Shown here piece by piece: positions 10,609-18,870 of a stretch of DNA of 64,000 nt (position 1 is the first letter of the stretch; each line of letters starts with the position of its first letter). The translations under genes and the position numbers were made by a program. Under the pieces are notes generated by a model. The model was not told the DNA's origin. It worked only from the letters and a program-made list of their open reading frames with translations, and did no database searches. This stretch comes from Odiellus spinosus. Lineage: Eukaryota > Arthropoda > Arachnida > Opiliones > Phalangiidae. Location: positions 558,001-622,000 of the forward strand of contig OY987228.1 in assembly GCA_963920705.1 (NCBI GenBank), written 5' to 3'.

Positions 10609-11665
10609 CAAGTTATTGCCTTTTCCAAACTTGGACCTTACTTTACTTTGAAAATAAACATTGGTTTATTTGTGTTTCTATTAGATGAGCCTAGAACCTA
10701 TCACATATAAAATAATGGTAGAAAATCATGGATCCCTTTTGAATTCTCTGACTACTCAAGTATTTATGCACTGCGAAATAGATTGCTAACACAATTGACG
10801 TCTGCAAATACTCGACGAACATACACTCTTCTATTCATCTATATATTTAAGCAGAAGCCGATGAAACCCTCCTTTGAAGTCTATTACTCCCTTGTCTCGT
10901 CTACCCTCTCTGTATGGGTTAGTTTCAAAAAGCGCGATTCGTACGCCTCCTAACGGTAGATATTTTCGGAGCGGGAGTTCGTCGAGCGAATATCTCTAGC
11001 AGCCTTGGAGTTCGTCAAAAAAACGTCGTCGTTTGTGGAGAGAATTTCCAATTTTCCGTAGACAAGGGGTATGAAGTAGAACCCCTCCGATCTCGTAAAA
11101 TTGGGAATTTTACCCATATATGGAACATTACAGTAGTAGACTTCAAAGGAGGGTTTCATCTACTTCTGATTTAAGGTAAGGTTTTTTTTTCTTTTGTCGG
11201 GGAGGTAATATTTTGGTTTCCCAACTTGTTAAAACAAGGTTGCCCGATTTAACGTCTGTCAGAACAGGGGTTTCTTAGAAGAGATTACCTAATAAGAGAA
11301 TTTGTAATTAAACTTGACCTAATTATGCAACACTGACCGGCGCAACAGTAAAAAATAAAAAAAAAGCAAAAACATGCAAAACTGAACGGAAACACGCAAA
11401 ATGGACCTGATCGACCGTAGTTTGGCCAAGCTCTCTTATCGTAGTCTTCGAGTAACTTATCGAGAATAGCCAGTCTGTACGGAATGTAAACATTGTCGAC
11501 TCGGGCCAAAGTTTTCTTGTCTAAAATGGGTTTATAATGTTCTTGGCCATGGAGATTGTCTCCGGAATGGTGACCAACGATTGATGGAAGTCCCGTTGAT
11601 GTTGGAGGTACATGATTGGCAGTGAATTCCGTAGTTAGACTGAATAAACAAACGAGAAAAACATT
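2442..11665 (-). CDS. Cys-loop ligand-gated anion channel (GluCl/GlyR-like), multi-exon gene
   Basis: The gene encodes a pentameric neurotransmitter-gated channel subunit of the plasma membrane. Eight minus-strand exons were resolved: 11,665-11,416; 10,371-10,304; 6,585-6,356; 4,306-4,224; 4,187-4,035; 3,281-3,100; 2,886-2,710; 2,618-2,442. They sum to 1,320 bp, and the reading frame is preserved at every junction, giving 439 residues plus stop. Visible hallmarks are a hydrophobic leader, the canonical Cys-loop (two Cys separated by 13 residues), a [16 protein letters not shown] pore segment whose Pro-Ala-Arg signature is typical of chloride-selective members, the M3 segment and the M4 segment. 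The M3-M4 loop is only about 50 residues. The second disulphide pair found in GluCl and GlyR proteins is not visible, so the exact subtype is open: an insect-type orphan chloride channel, GluCl or GlyR-like. The exon carrying the start Met was not found. Introns are packed with transposon remnants. Confidence 0.9.
2710..2886 (-). CDS. Channel gene, M2-M3 linker and M3 exon
   Basis: The exon opens after an AATAG acceptor and reads [20 protein letters not shown], matching the family's extracellular M2-M3 linker, followed by M3 and the start of the intracellular loop. It ends at a GTGAGA donor (2,704-2,709). Both junctions are phase 0. A run of about 28 A immediately upstream replaces a normal polypyrimidine tract on the sense strand (it reads as poly-T there), which is compatible with acceptor use. 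Confidence 0.88.
2921..3188. repeat. 134-bp perfect tandem duplication of an exon end
   Basis: Bases 2,921-3,054 and 3,055-3,188 are the same 134-bp unit. The unit holds the last 89 bp of the M1-M2 exon, its GTAAGA donor and the start of the following intron. The downstream copy (2,966-3,054 equals exon 3,100-3,188) has a donor but no acceptor, so it should be spliced out as intron. An assembly duplication next to the poly-A tract is the alternative. Confidence 0.9.
3100..3281 (-). CDS. Channel gene, M1-M2 exon
   Basis: The exon follows a TTCGCAG acceptor and codes for pre-M1, M1 ([16 protein letters not shown]) and the pore-lining M2. The Pro-Ala-Arg motif at the start of M2 indicates anion selectivity in this family. 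A GTAAGA donor follows at 3,099. Phase 1 entry completes a Gly codon with the previous exon. Confidence 0.9.
3400..3915. repeat. Dispersed AT-rich repeat, copy 1
   Basis: This is one of four copies of an approximately 530-bp non-coding family, with its relatives at about 6,603-6,988, 13,146-13,683 and 14,260-14,804. Copies share internal phrases such as 'agaatattatccgcgtt' and end in 'gatatccgattccgagctct'. The full copies have short, imperfect inverted ends built on AGAGCTC, as in a MITE. It sits in the intron between the M1 exon and the pre-M1 exon. Confidence 0.7.
4035..4187 (-). CDS. Channel gene, loop F / pre-M1 exon
   Basis: The exon follows a TTTAG acceptor and ends at a GTAAGT donor (4,029-4,034). 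It codes for the last part of the extracellular domain, including [13 protein letters not shown] and [11 protein letters not shown], which match the family's strands leading to M1. No cysteine is present, so the second disulphide of GluCl and GlyR is missing. Confidence 0.85.
4224..4306 (-). CDS. Channel gene, Cys-loop exon
   Basis: This 83-bp exon lies between a TCAG acceptor (4,307-4,310) and a GTAAGT donor (4,218-4,223). It contains the signature Cys-loop [15 protein letters not shown], with exactly 13 residues between the cysteines and the conserved aromatic-Pro. The first base completes an Arg codon split across the intron. Confidence 0.9.
4441..5285. repeat. Minisatellite, approximately 23-bp unit
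   Basis: Roughly 37 tandem copies of a unit like TGATGCGTCATGAAATTGTC are present. Two interspersed variants differ in the middle: 'gcgtcatgaaattg' and 'gcgtctagaagttg'. The array sits inside an intron of the channel gene, about 130 bp upstream of the Cys-loop exon. An open frame through the array merely reads the repeat and is not a gene. Confidence 0.92.
5286..6355. other. Intron sequence, nothing recognised
   Basis: This is intron between the minisatellite and the exon ending at 6,356. It includes a less AT-rich part near 6,050-6,180. No coding frame, RNA gene or clear repeat ends were found. Confidence 0.5.
6356..6585 (-). CDS. Channel gene, ligand-binding domain exon
   Basis: The exon follows a TTTCAG acceptor and ends at a GTAAAA donor (6,350-6,355). 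It codes for the strands containing [20 protein letters not shown] and [11 protein letters not shown], which match the extracellular domain of invertebrate GluCl/GlyR-type subunits. The final two bases (AG) join the next exon to make Arg. Confidence 0.9.
6603..6988. repeat. Dispersed AT-rich repeat, copy 2 (partial)
   Basis: This is a truncated copy of the family described at 3,400-3,915. It begins internally at 'cttagaatattatccgcg' and ends with the shared terminus 'gatatccgattccgagctct'. It lies in the intron next to the ligand-binding exon, in the same orientation as copy 1. Confidence 0.7.
7020..7745. mobile_element. 726-bp inverted-repeat element with 5-bp target duplication
   Basis: The left end (7,020 to about 7,125) and right end (about 7,638-7,745) are imperfect inverted repeats of about 105 bp. 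The outermost part is identical, containing ACGGACCGTGTATATACCGG. ACCCA flanks both sides (7,015-7,019 and 7,746-7,750). No transposase is present, so this is a non-autonomous element. It lies in a channel-gene intron. Confidence 0.78.
7746..8163. other. Intron sequence with TATA-like motif, no gene
   Basis: Nothing coding was recognised. A plus-strand TATAAAAG at about 7,948 and two AGATGGCGC-type motifs (minus strand, 7,811-7,819 and 7,890-7,898) stand out. A solo LTR is conceivable, but no matching ends were found. Confidence 0.35.
8164..9910 (-). pseudogene. THAP9/P-element-like transposase, degenerate
   Basis: A minus-strand remnant of a P-superfamily DNA transposase. An ATG at 9,910 opens a THAP-type zinc-finger start ([13 protein letters not shown]...VHFI) that ends at a GTATAA donor. 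The rest of the THAP domain (W-x-P and SEHF-like parts) lies around 9,660-9,770 with a stop and a frame change. A coiled region is at 9,325-9,017, followed by broken pieces reading [20 protein letters not shown] and [16 protein letters not shown]. The 185-residue frame at 8,721-8,164 contains LVKECLATI and the catalytic-region VSDGLSSNL. These match the order of THAP9-like proteins. Several stops and frameshifts disable it. It lies in the channel-gene intron, on the same strand as that gene. Confidence 0.8.
9981..10077. promoter_or_regulatory. Three TTTCCCGCG motifs upstream of the THAP transposase
   Basis: TTTCCCGCGC occurs at 9,981-9,990 and 10,029-10,038, and TTTCCCGCGG at 10,068-10,077. 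All are in one orientation and stand out in AT-rich DNA. They lie 70-170 bp upstream of the transposase ATG. The motif fits the E2F consensus (TTTSSCGC); binding sites for the transposase itself are an alternative. Function is inferred. Confidence 0.4.
10304..10371 (-). CDS. Channel gene, second resolved exon
   Basis: A 68-bp exon after a TTTTAACAG acceptor, with a GTAAGTG donor at 10,297-10,303. It codes for [20 protein letters not shown], which matches the first beta-strand of the ligand-binding domain. Entry is in phase 1 and exit in phase 0. Confidence 0.85.
10862..11159. repeat. Inverted repeat (fold-back), arms of about 25 bp
   Basis: The arm at about 10,862-10,887 (GAAACCCTCCTTTGAAGTCT) is mirrored at about 11,134-11,159. 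The roughly 250 bp between contain no gene. It is probably another small fold-back element in the intron. Confidence 0.6.
11416..11665 (-). CDS. Channel gene, signal peptide and N-terminal exon
   Basis: The exon begins after a CCGTAG acceptor with a hydrophobic stretch ([12 protein letters not shown]) that looks like the end of a signal peptide. It continues through a low-complexity linker to [20 protein letters not shown], the classic start of the Cys-loop receptor extracellular domain. The donor is taken at GTCGAT (11,411-11,415), which gives the family-like NYG-RPTKV junction. A GTCCAT donor 6 bp further would also keep the frame. No in-frame Met is present, so an upstream exon must supply it. 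Confidence 0.8.
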
Positions 11666-11682
11666 CTACGGAAGAATGTTGC

Positions 11683-12141
11683 ACTGCCTTCTCTAATACT
11701 AGGCCTATCCTTCGGGGAAAAAAATGGGGGCGGAGGTATTGATTTCATAAATAACGTTAGCTGTCGCTTTCTTGAGGATAAAATATGCGGGAATTTCAAA
11801 TGAAGGCGGAAAATTCATAAATGTTAGGTTAATAATCGAGAATACGCATTTGTAAGAATAATTAAACGGTGATTTTAAAATATTTATATTAAAAATTAAA
11901 AATTTCTAAATCAAATTGTATATTTAACTCAAGATCTATATATTATCACCTAGATGTCGCTAGGGGCTCTACGATCTGACTTCGATAGAGCGTTATCTTG
12001 GCGACGCGAGACCCGCGATTGTTATTCATTACGTAATTCCTCCGGAAAGTGACCTCTATCTCGGACAACTTGCAAATTGAAAATGACCAAAATAAAAACC
12101 TTGTAGCTGGAATTTCGAAGCCTAGTATTAGAGAAGGCAGT
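11683..12141. repeat. Fold-back element, perfect 22-bp arms
   Basis: ACTGCCTTCTCTAATACTAG starts the left arm (11,683-11,704), which is mirrored exactly at 12,120-12,141. Nothing coding was recognised between the arms. It lies just upstream of the first resolved channel exon, where the missing start exon or promoter would be expected. Confidence 0.65.
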
Positions 12142-12488
12142 AATCTGGCCAAGGAATACTGCTAGAGTAAAAGAGTTCTAAGCAAAATGTATCACTGAGA
12201 CACTGCCTATAATGGCGGTTTTGATAATATCAATAATGACAGAGAGAAGCAATGTGGGTGTTTTTTGCGCACTAATCAATCAATGTCAAATTGGACAGTT
12301 ATAAAATCTGCTTACGTAGACGAGTTTGACTGTGAAACTTGGTTTTTGTTATTTTTGAATACATTCCAGCTAGCTATTTGGAGATGGTTAATTCCCTAGG
12401 AGAATAGCAACAACATATGGGGAATATACTATTTATTTAATGGAAAAATGTCCCAAAATAAAAGTTCAGAATCAAAATTGATTAATGA
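12142..12488. other. Intergenic, nothing recognised
   Basis: AT-rich sequence upstream of the channel gene. No convincing exon with a start Met or promoter element was identified. Confidence 0.4.
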
Positions 12489-12496
12489 CAGTACTG

Positions 12497-12952
12497 CAGG
12501 GCTCCCACCAAAATCTTAAAAAAAAAATAGGGAAATAGGGATTTTTCAGGCTAGAAATAGGGTGTAATAGGAACCAAAATTTTTAAAATAAGGAGCAAAT
12601 AGGAACCAATTTAAGAAGAAATGAGATCTTTAATTTTCACAAACTGACTTTTAAAGTAAAAGCATTTTATCATAAATCTGACTTTAATTTTATCACATTT
12701 TTTCGTGATATTATATCATACTGACTTAGTCAGTTTTTCTCGCTGTCAGTTACACGACTTATAATGAAATTTGGGTTTAATATTATAGGACGATGGAACT
12801 TTTAACCAAATTTACTAGAAATATGGTGATTTTTGGGACCAAAATTACGATTTTATGGTGATTTAGGGAACAAACCACGATTTTATGGTGGTTTAGGGAC
12901 CTCAAAAAAAAGTAGGGGATTTTAGGTATTTAAGGGACCTGGTGGGAGCCCT
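12497..12952. mobile_element. 456-bp hAT-like MITE
   Basis: The inverted ends read CAGGGCTCCCACCA on the left and TGGTGGGAGCCCT on the right. They are flanked by an 8-bp near-duplication, CAGTACTG (12,489-12,496) and CAGTAGTG (12,953-12,960). An 8-bp duplication and CAGGG-type ends fit the hAT superfamily. The interior is non-coding. Confidence 0.75.
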
Positions 12953-13145
12953 CAGTAGTGATCGAGACTCGCTCGTACAAGGTGAAGTTATATCAAAGAT
13001 TCAAGGCCTTAAGGATGAAAATAAGTTCCTTTCCTATGAAGGTTCAGGACTACAAAAAATAATTTTTAAAATTTTGTCCAAAACTGTGATTTTTTCTAAT
13101 TTAGGCTTTATTCATAGGTTAGAGTGAAAACATTGACACTTATAT

Positions 13146-13683
13146 AGAGCTCAGAATTCGTACAATTTTTTTTTTATTGGATAAAATCTACTTAAATTCT
13201 GATGTATATTACCTGATTACAAATAGACTACTTTCATTCTAGTTAATTTATTCGAAGATAAAGTAAAAAACGTAATCCATATCCTTTTTTATCCAAAAAT
13301 GACCTTATCTTAGAATATTATCCGCGTTATATGTTCGGATAAAAAACATTCAAAATTTATTTTCGTGAAAAATAACGAATAAAAAGATGATTTAAAATCT
13401 TGGTTTCGTCGTTTTATTTATATTCTTCGAATTGAAAGTTAATTTGAAATATATTTTTCTTGTATTTTAGTCTAATTCTTTTCCATTCTTATACGTTTGA
13501 ATACGAGTAATTTGTAGATAGATAAAGCGGCTAAAGCTTATCTTCGGGTAAACCTTATACATTTAACAATTACACGAATATAGAAATTTCATTGTTTTAG
13601 TTACTAACAATTTATCCGGAAATAAAATATCTGAAAATATACGAATAACAGAAGATAATGGATATCCGATTCCGAGCTCTACG
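13146..13683. repeat. Dispersed AT-rich repeat, copy 3
   Basis: A full-length copy of the approximately 530-bp family seen at 3,400-3,915. It starts at AGAGCTCAGAATTCG and ends 'gatatccgattccgagctct', giving short inverted termini. Confidence 0.75.
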
Positions 13684-14248
13684 CATAATGTTACGAATAA
13701 AATGTAACGTTAAGACATTGTTCAATTACCTGACAACGATTCGCCCCTCTTGTATCGTCACAAACATCCAAATTACGAGAAAAACAATTTGGTTCATTGC
13801 ACGTTTGTAAGACGAAACAACTTAAAGAACCATGATATCTTTATTAACCTCCTTCTCAAGAAAATTATTTTCCTTTTCAACACGCCAAATTTTGTTTCTT
13901 TATCAGCCGGCAAAAATCACCAGAACTGCCTAAATTTAGTACCGCAATGATTCTCTAGTTACGAGAAAGAGAAGTAATTTTAAGGTAGTCTAGATATTTA
14001 GCGGAGTTTGTGGTCTAACAATGATACGTTCCTATGAAGAAATAACTGGCTTCATGCCCATCTTGCAGTTAAACCCAACTATTTCAAATTTTCGCTGTTC
14101 AACACACGAGAGACTAAAACGCTTTCTAGCACCAACAAATCAAAACGAGGACGTAAATGAAGAGTACCATTGTTGACGTTGAAAATACTTAACAGATTAA
14201 TTAAGGCTTGAAACATAAGTGAATTAGCACTCCTACTCCTGGTAAGTT
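13684..14248. other. Sequence between inverted repeat copies
   Basis: No gene was recognised between repeat copies 3 and 4. A 66-codon open frame here has no ATG-quality context or domain. Confidence 0.4.
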
Positions 14249-14259
14249 TAAAAACATCA

Positions 14260-14804
14260 AATATCCGATTTTGAGAAGAATTATCTTCTATTATTCATAT
14301 ATTTTCAGATATTTTATTTTCGGATAAATTGTTAGTTAAAAAACGAAATTTGTATATTCGTATAATTGTTAAACGTATAAGGTTTACTCGAAGATAAGTG
14401 TTTGGCGCTTTATCTACGAACAGATTCCTCGTTTTCAAACGTATAACGATGGATAAGAAAATTTACGTTTCCAGATTTAATCTAAAATATAAGAAAAATA
14501 TTTCAAATGGACTTTTAATTTGATGGATATAAATAAAACAACGAAATTAAGATTTTAAATCGACTTTTTATTCGTTATTTTTCACGAAAATAAACTTACA
14601 ATTTTTTTATCCGATCGTATAACGCGGATAGTATTCTAAAATAAGGCCATTTTTGGATAAAACCGGATATGGATTGTTTTTTACTTTATCTTCGAATAAG
14701 TTAACCCGAATGAAAAAATCTATTTTTAATCAAACAGATAATATACATTCAGAATTTAGTAGATTTTATCCAATAAATTAAAATTATACGAATTCCGAGC
14801 TCTC
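14260..14804. repeat. Dispersed AT-rich repeat, copy 4 (inverted)
   Basis: The same family in the opposite orientation to copy 3. It starts near 'aaatatccgatttt' and ends 'acgaattccgagctct'. Copies 3 and 4 form a large inverted pair separated by about 580 bp. Confidence 0.72.
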
Positions 14805-16640
14805 CCCGACCCCGACTAAAATCGAACCTGGTAGGATCCCTACCTCATTGTTCATTTTCCAATATCATCATCCAACAACGTGATATCCAAGAGCATTTCA
14901 AAATTCTTTGTCATTCTGCAGACACGAGATAAATATATCAATTTTGTTTTTCAATTAAAATTTTCAGCTGCAAATAAAACACGGTCTAACTTATCAGATG
15001 ACGTTCGGGAACCAAGGTCTATATCTTTCTATCAACCCTGAGAGTTGATATCGAAACCATTCTTCATAGTATTGTGTATTAATACGCCTCAGTTTTAAAC
15101 ATTACGCATATTCATACTGAACATGCAAGCGTATAGCAACGTATAAAATTCAATCTAAAACATTAAAAATTGATAAAAAGGATTTCAAAAGTCTATAGAT
15201 ATTTACAATTTCGAAATGAAATCTATCTCAAAAGGAGGATTCAATAGTGGAAACGTATAATTTAATCTAACATAACAATTATAAAGTAATCTAAACCATA
15301 ATATATTACAATTTCGTTGTATTTTCGTGTTGAAATGCACTTGGTAAATGTAAAATATCCGAGCAGTTTAAAAGGAGGGTGTTTCTAGGGTTGTGATTGA
15401 GAAATTCTATTTGCGTTTTGGAATTGTTATGCTCATAGAATCGCTAGCCATGTTTGCTAAATATTTGATATTGTTATGCTTCGTTGGATTTTGTAAATCA
15501 GCCGACGATCCTACCGCACTTAACAACGACAATCGAATCGCTGCTACAATTTTTTACCTCCCCGACTGAACTTTCGTTCAGGTGGAGGTATTACACTGAT
15601 CGTGTCTATCTGTCTGTGTGTCTGTGTCACTTCCGGCGTAAGCGGATATCCTGTGTAAACGGAAATCACGTGACCTAGCTCGTGGAGCCAAAAGTCTAGA
15701 GACGTAATCATGCCAGCTTATCGTTCAATTCCGTTTAACGGGAATTACCTCCTTTAAGCCTGGCTGCCGCATTGAGTCTCAAGTGTCGTGCATTTATATA
15801 CAATAGGACGTCTCCAATTGTATATTATCGCATTCCACCATCCACTTTACGGTCAAACCTCGATGATGGACAGTTGAAAGCGATTATACGCAATGGGACG
15901 TCTCCCACTGTTATAATCACCTCCGACCATCCTCACACCAAGGTCCAACCTCTAGTGTCCGATCTCAGCGGGCCATATTAGCGAGGCGTCCCTCACTAAA
16001 ATAGTCCACATCAACCTTCCACTCCAGTCATCTCCTCCCTCTACGGGTCTTTGTGGCGCAGTTACCGAATGCCTAGGGTTACGATAAACGTCTAGACGTT
16101 GAGAAGGGGGGGGGGTTTAATTTAATATCATAATATTGTTAAACTGAATCTAATTAATAACGAAGCTGAAAAATCAATTAAAAATTCGAGATAATTTAGA
16201 AGATATTTAAGAAATTGTCCAAAAATTTAGTGAAATTTGACCGTTTAATACCAGCTTGAGTTGGCAACACGCGCTAAGCTGTTTTCCATATATCATTTAG
16301 TCCAAAAAGCAAAGGTATAACGGGTAGTATAGGCTAAGGCTTGCTGCAAACTTGGGGTGGATTGAAGAATCTAAATAAAGGTACGTTTACACGGGCATCC
16401 AAGATAGAAATGATATAAGATTTAATGCTGAGGCGGATTGATACAAAATGTTAAACCTCTTAAGAAAAATGATAGTGGTGAAAACTCTCCTTGAACAAAA
16501 GTACAGTAGGTTTCCCGTGTTTAAAAAACAACAATTTTGAAGAAAAAATTACATCTGATGTTGGAAAAAAAATAGGCTTCAATTTTCTCCACTATAAAAC
16601 CAAGAAACATTTCCGATTAGTTTCATAATCGAAATCAGCC
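14805..16640. other. Intergenic sequence with a diverged repeat
   Basis: No gene was recognised. Between about 15,550 and 16,080 the sequence is less AT-rich and begins with a small hairpin (CCTCCCCGACTGAACTTTCG and its mirror). It then has a TCTG-rich run and two similar segments containing 'gacgtctcc', at about 15,800 and 15,900. It looks like an old transposon copy, but no ends or target duplication could be assigned. Confidence 0.4.
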
Positions 16641-18155
16641 TTGTACAGTGAACTTCGAGACCAGGAGACCAGGAGACCAGGAGACCAGGAGACCAGGAGA
16701 CCAAAGAACTGTATAGTAGCTGGAAAAACTGGAACGCACTCCGTATGTGTGTGCGAATACCATCAAAACATGAAACTGGCACTTTTCTCACTCCCGAACA
16801 ATCATAAAGACTACAAAGATTTACTTTCGATGATGGTATGCGACATTAACAACCGCTTCTGCATGCTGCATCAGTGCGACCAATGCCCAGGTACAGAAGC
16901 AGTTGAAGAATTTTTTCGTAAGCATTTTGCGGAACAAAATATTGACGAGGACGATACAATAGAATTTAAACAATGGGTTCACGAAACTCATGCTCATCTT
17001 GAAGTTTTCCAAAACCCATCAATTGATTTCATTGACAAGGCTACTAATCTTTTGAAAAAGCTAGCTCCTCATCATTTCATAGCGAAAGCGCAGTCAAGTT
17101 TTCTTAGGCAAAAAAAAGAAACTTTAAATAACAACGAAGCAATTGTTCTTTTGGATTTCGCTGAGAACTATAGTTTCATTGTTCAAGACGCCATTCAAGG
17201 CCACCATTGGACAAATACTCAAGCCACACTACACCCATTTGTTATATACTTTCAAAATTCTACTACAGAACTCGTTGAACATTTCAATTTCTGTGTAATA
17301 TCTGACTGCTTAACACACGATGCTAATACCGTTCACGCTTTTTTGGGAAAAATGATAACCAAAATTCAGTATAATTTTCCGCACATTGAAAAATGTTTTT
17401 ATTTTAGTGACGGCGCCGCTAGTCAATATAAGAACTACAAAAACTTAGCTAATTTGTGCGCTCACGAAAAAGACTTTAAAATTAAGGCAGAGTGGCATTT
17501 TTTTGCCACATCACATGGTAAAAGCCCGTGTGACGGTATTGGTGGGACAGTTAAAAGGCTAGTAGCTAAAGCGAGTTTACAAGCGATAAAAACTTCTCAA
17601 ATACAGAAACCCGAAGAGATGTATTTATGGTGTTGCTTGAATATTAAGAACGTGGATTTTGGATACCTATCTAAAAAAGATATTGAAAACCACGTGAAAG
17701 AATTCTCCCTCAACGACAGATATCTTGGAGTAAAATCCATTCCAGGAACGCGATCTCATCACGCATTTATCCCAGAGTCCGAAAACGAAATTAAAATCAA
17801 GAGAATATCAGCTGATAGCTTCGAAACCAAATTTGTTTTATTCCGTCCAGCCATTATTCAGGCTATATCTTGGGAAGATTTAATACCAGGAGTTTTTATT
17901 GCTTGTACTTATGATGAAGAATGGTACGTGGGAAACATAATTGAACGCTGCGAAGAAGAGAAAGACTTAAATGTGAGCTTTATGAGAAGGAAATACCTTT
18001 CCTTATCATGGCCTAAAAGAAAAGATGTTTGTTGGGTACCCCTACAGAACATTTTAACAATTGTTGAGCCCCAAACCACTACAGACCCCAAAAAATATAT
18101 TCTGAAGAAATCTGAGCATGGAAAAATATTAACAATGTTCAAACTTGTCAAATAA
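16641..18155 (+). CDS. DDE-transposase-like protein, 5' part missing
   Basis: An uninterrupted plus-strand frame of about 500 codons. It has a Cys/His-rich start (CVCEYHQN, CMLHQCDQCPG), then a core with acidic motifs LLDFAENYSF (D about 172), YFSDGAASQYKN (D about 257) and KSPCDGIGGTVKR (D about 298). This arrangement is expected of an RNase-H-fold transposase. The C-terminus (GVFIACTYDEEWYVGNI...CWVP) resembles a small Tudor/chromo-like barrel. Copies of this family occur widely as uncharacterised proteins in invertebrates; I cannot name the superfamily. The frame has no ATG at its start and opens through a 10-bp tandem repeat (GAGACCAGGA, about five copies, 16,660-16,703). A spliced or truncated 5' end is therefore likely. 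The intact 3' 1.4 kb suggests recent activity. Confidence 0.75.
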   Translation: MYSELRDQETRRPGDQETRRPKNCIVAGKTGTHSVCVCEYHQNMKLALFSLPNNHKDYKDLLSMMVCDINNRFCMLHQCDQCPGTEAVEEFFRKHFAEQNIDEDDTIEFKQWVHETHAHLEVFQNPSIDFIDKATNLLKKLAPHHFIAKAQSSFLRQKKETLNNNEAIVLLDFAENYSFIVQDAIQGHHWTNTQATLHPFVIYFQNSTTELVEHFNFCVISDCLTHDANTVHAFLGKMITKIQYNFPHIEKCFYFSDGAASQYKNYKNLANLCAHEKDFKIKAEWHFFATSHGKSPCDGIGGTVKRLVAKASLQAIKTSQIQKPEEMYLWCCLNIKNVDFGYLSKKDIENHVKEFSLNDRYLGVKSIPGTRSHHAFIPESENEIKIKRISADSFETKFVLFRPAIIQAISWEDLIPGVFIACTYDEEWYVGNIIERCEEEKDLNVSFMRRKYLSLSWPKRKDVCWVPLQNILTIVEPQTTTDPKKYILKKSEHGKILTMFKLVK

Positions 18156-18870
18156 ATACGAGAAAAAATCCCATAATTGAGTATTATTTTTGGGCAAGAA
18201 AAAACCTTATAGACAAACTTTTTATTTTTGCATGTTGTAGCTTGAAATCTAAGCTTTCTAATGGATTAGCTTTTTCTTTGAATATTAGAATCCCAACAAG
18301 CTTTATAACACTAAAACCACTACCATGTTTTAACGTTTTTCGCAAAAACGTTTATTTCGGAGACAGTTAACATAAGAAATTTTTTCTTTGTTGTCGAATT
18401 TGAATGTATTTTCCTGTAAAGGACATTAATTAACATAATTCATAGTAATTTTATTTCAATTGATATAAAATAACTCTTAGTTTTGGGCAATTAAAGTTAT
18501 CCACTTTGGGGGTCACTGCGAGTTTTTCGGCGATTTCATGAATTTATTTTGAGAAATGTATTTCGCGGAAATAGGTCCTAGTATTTTTTAACTTATCTCC
18601 ACCAAGTCTAGAATAAGTGCAAATTATTTCATAGACATGTAGTTATTCATTACTTAGATATAAATACAGAAACTTGGCATTTTTAAGGGGTTTAAGAAAT
18701 AGCTCCGCTACTACGAAACTTCCAAAGCACATTTCTCCGATAATTACAGGAATTTTGACCTGAAACTTGGGATTTCCTACTAAATATGTCCATTTTAGTT
18801 ATGTGTGGAGTTTAAATAAAATCGGAGTTGGTGCCGCGGGGACGTTGGTCGTTTTCACGTGGAATGACCC
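18156..18870 (+). other. 3' flank of the transposase gene up to the element end
   Basis: Non-coding. It ends with TTCACGTGGAATGACCC directly against the first satellite monomer at 18,871. A GGGTCATTCC-type end is what a transposon terminus of this kind might look like, but the matching left end was not found. Confidence 0.45.

Noticed and set aside
16048..16090. tRNA- or SINE-like A-box (TGGCGCAG)
   Set aside because: No B-box, no cloverleaf pairing and no poly-A or repeat tail nearby.
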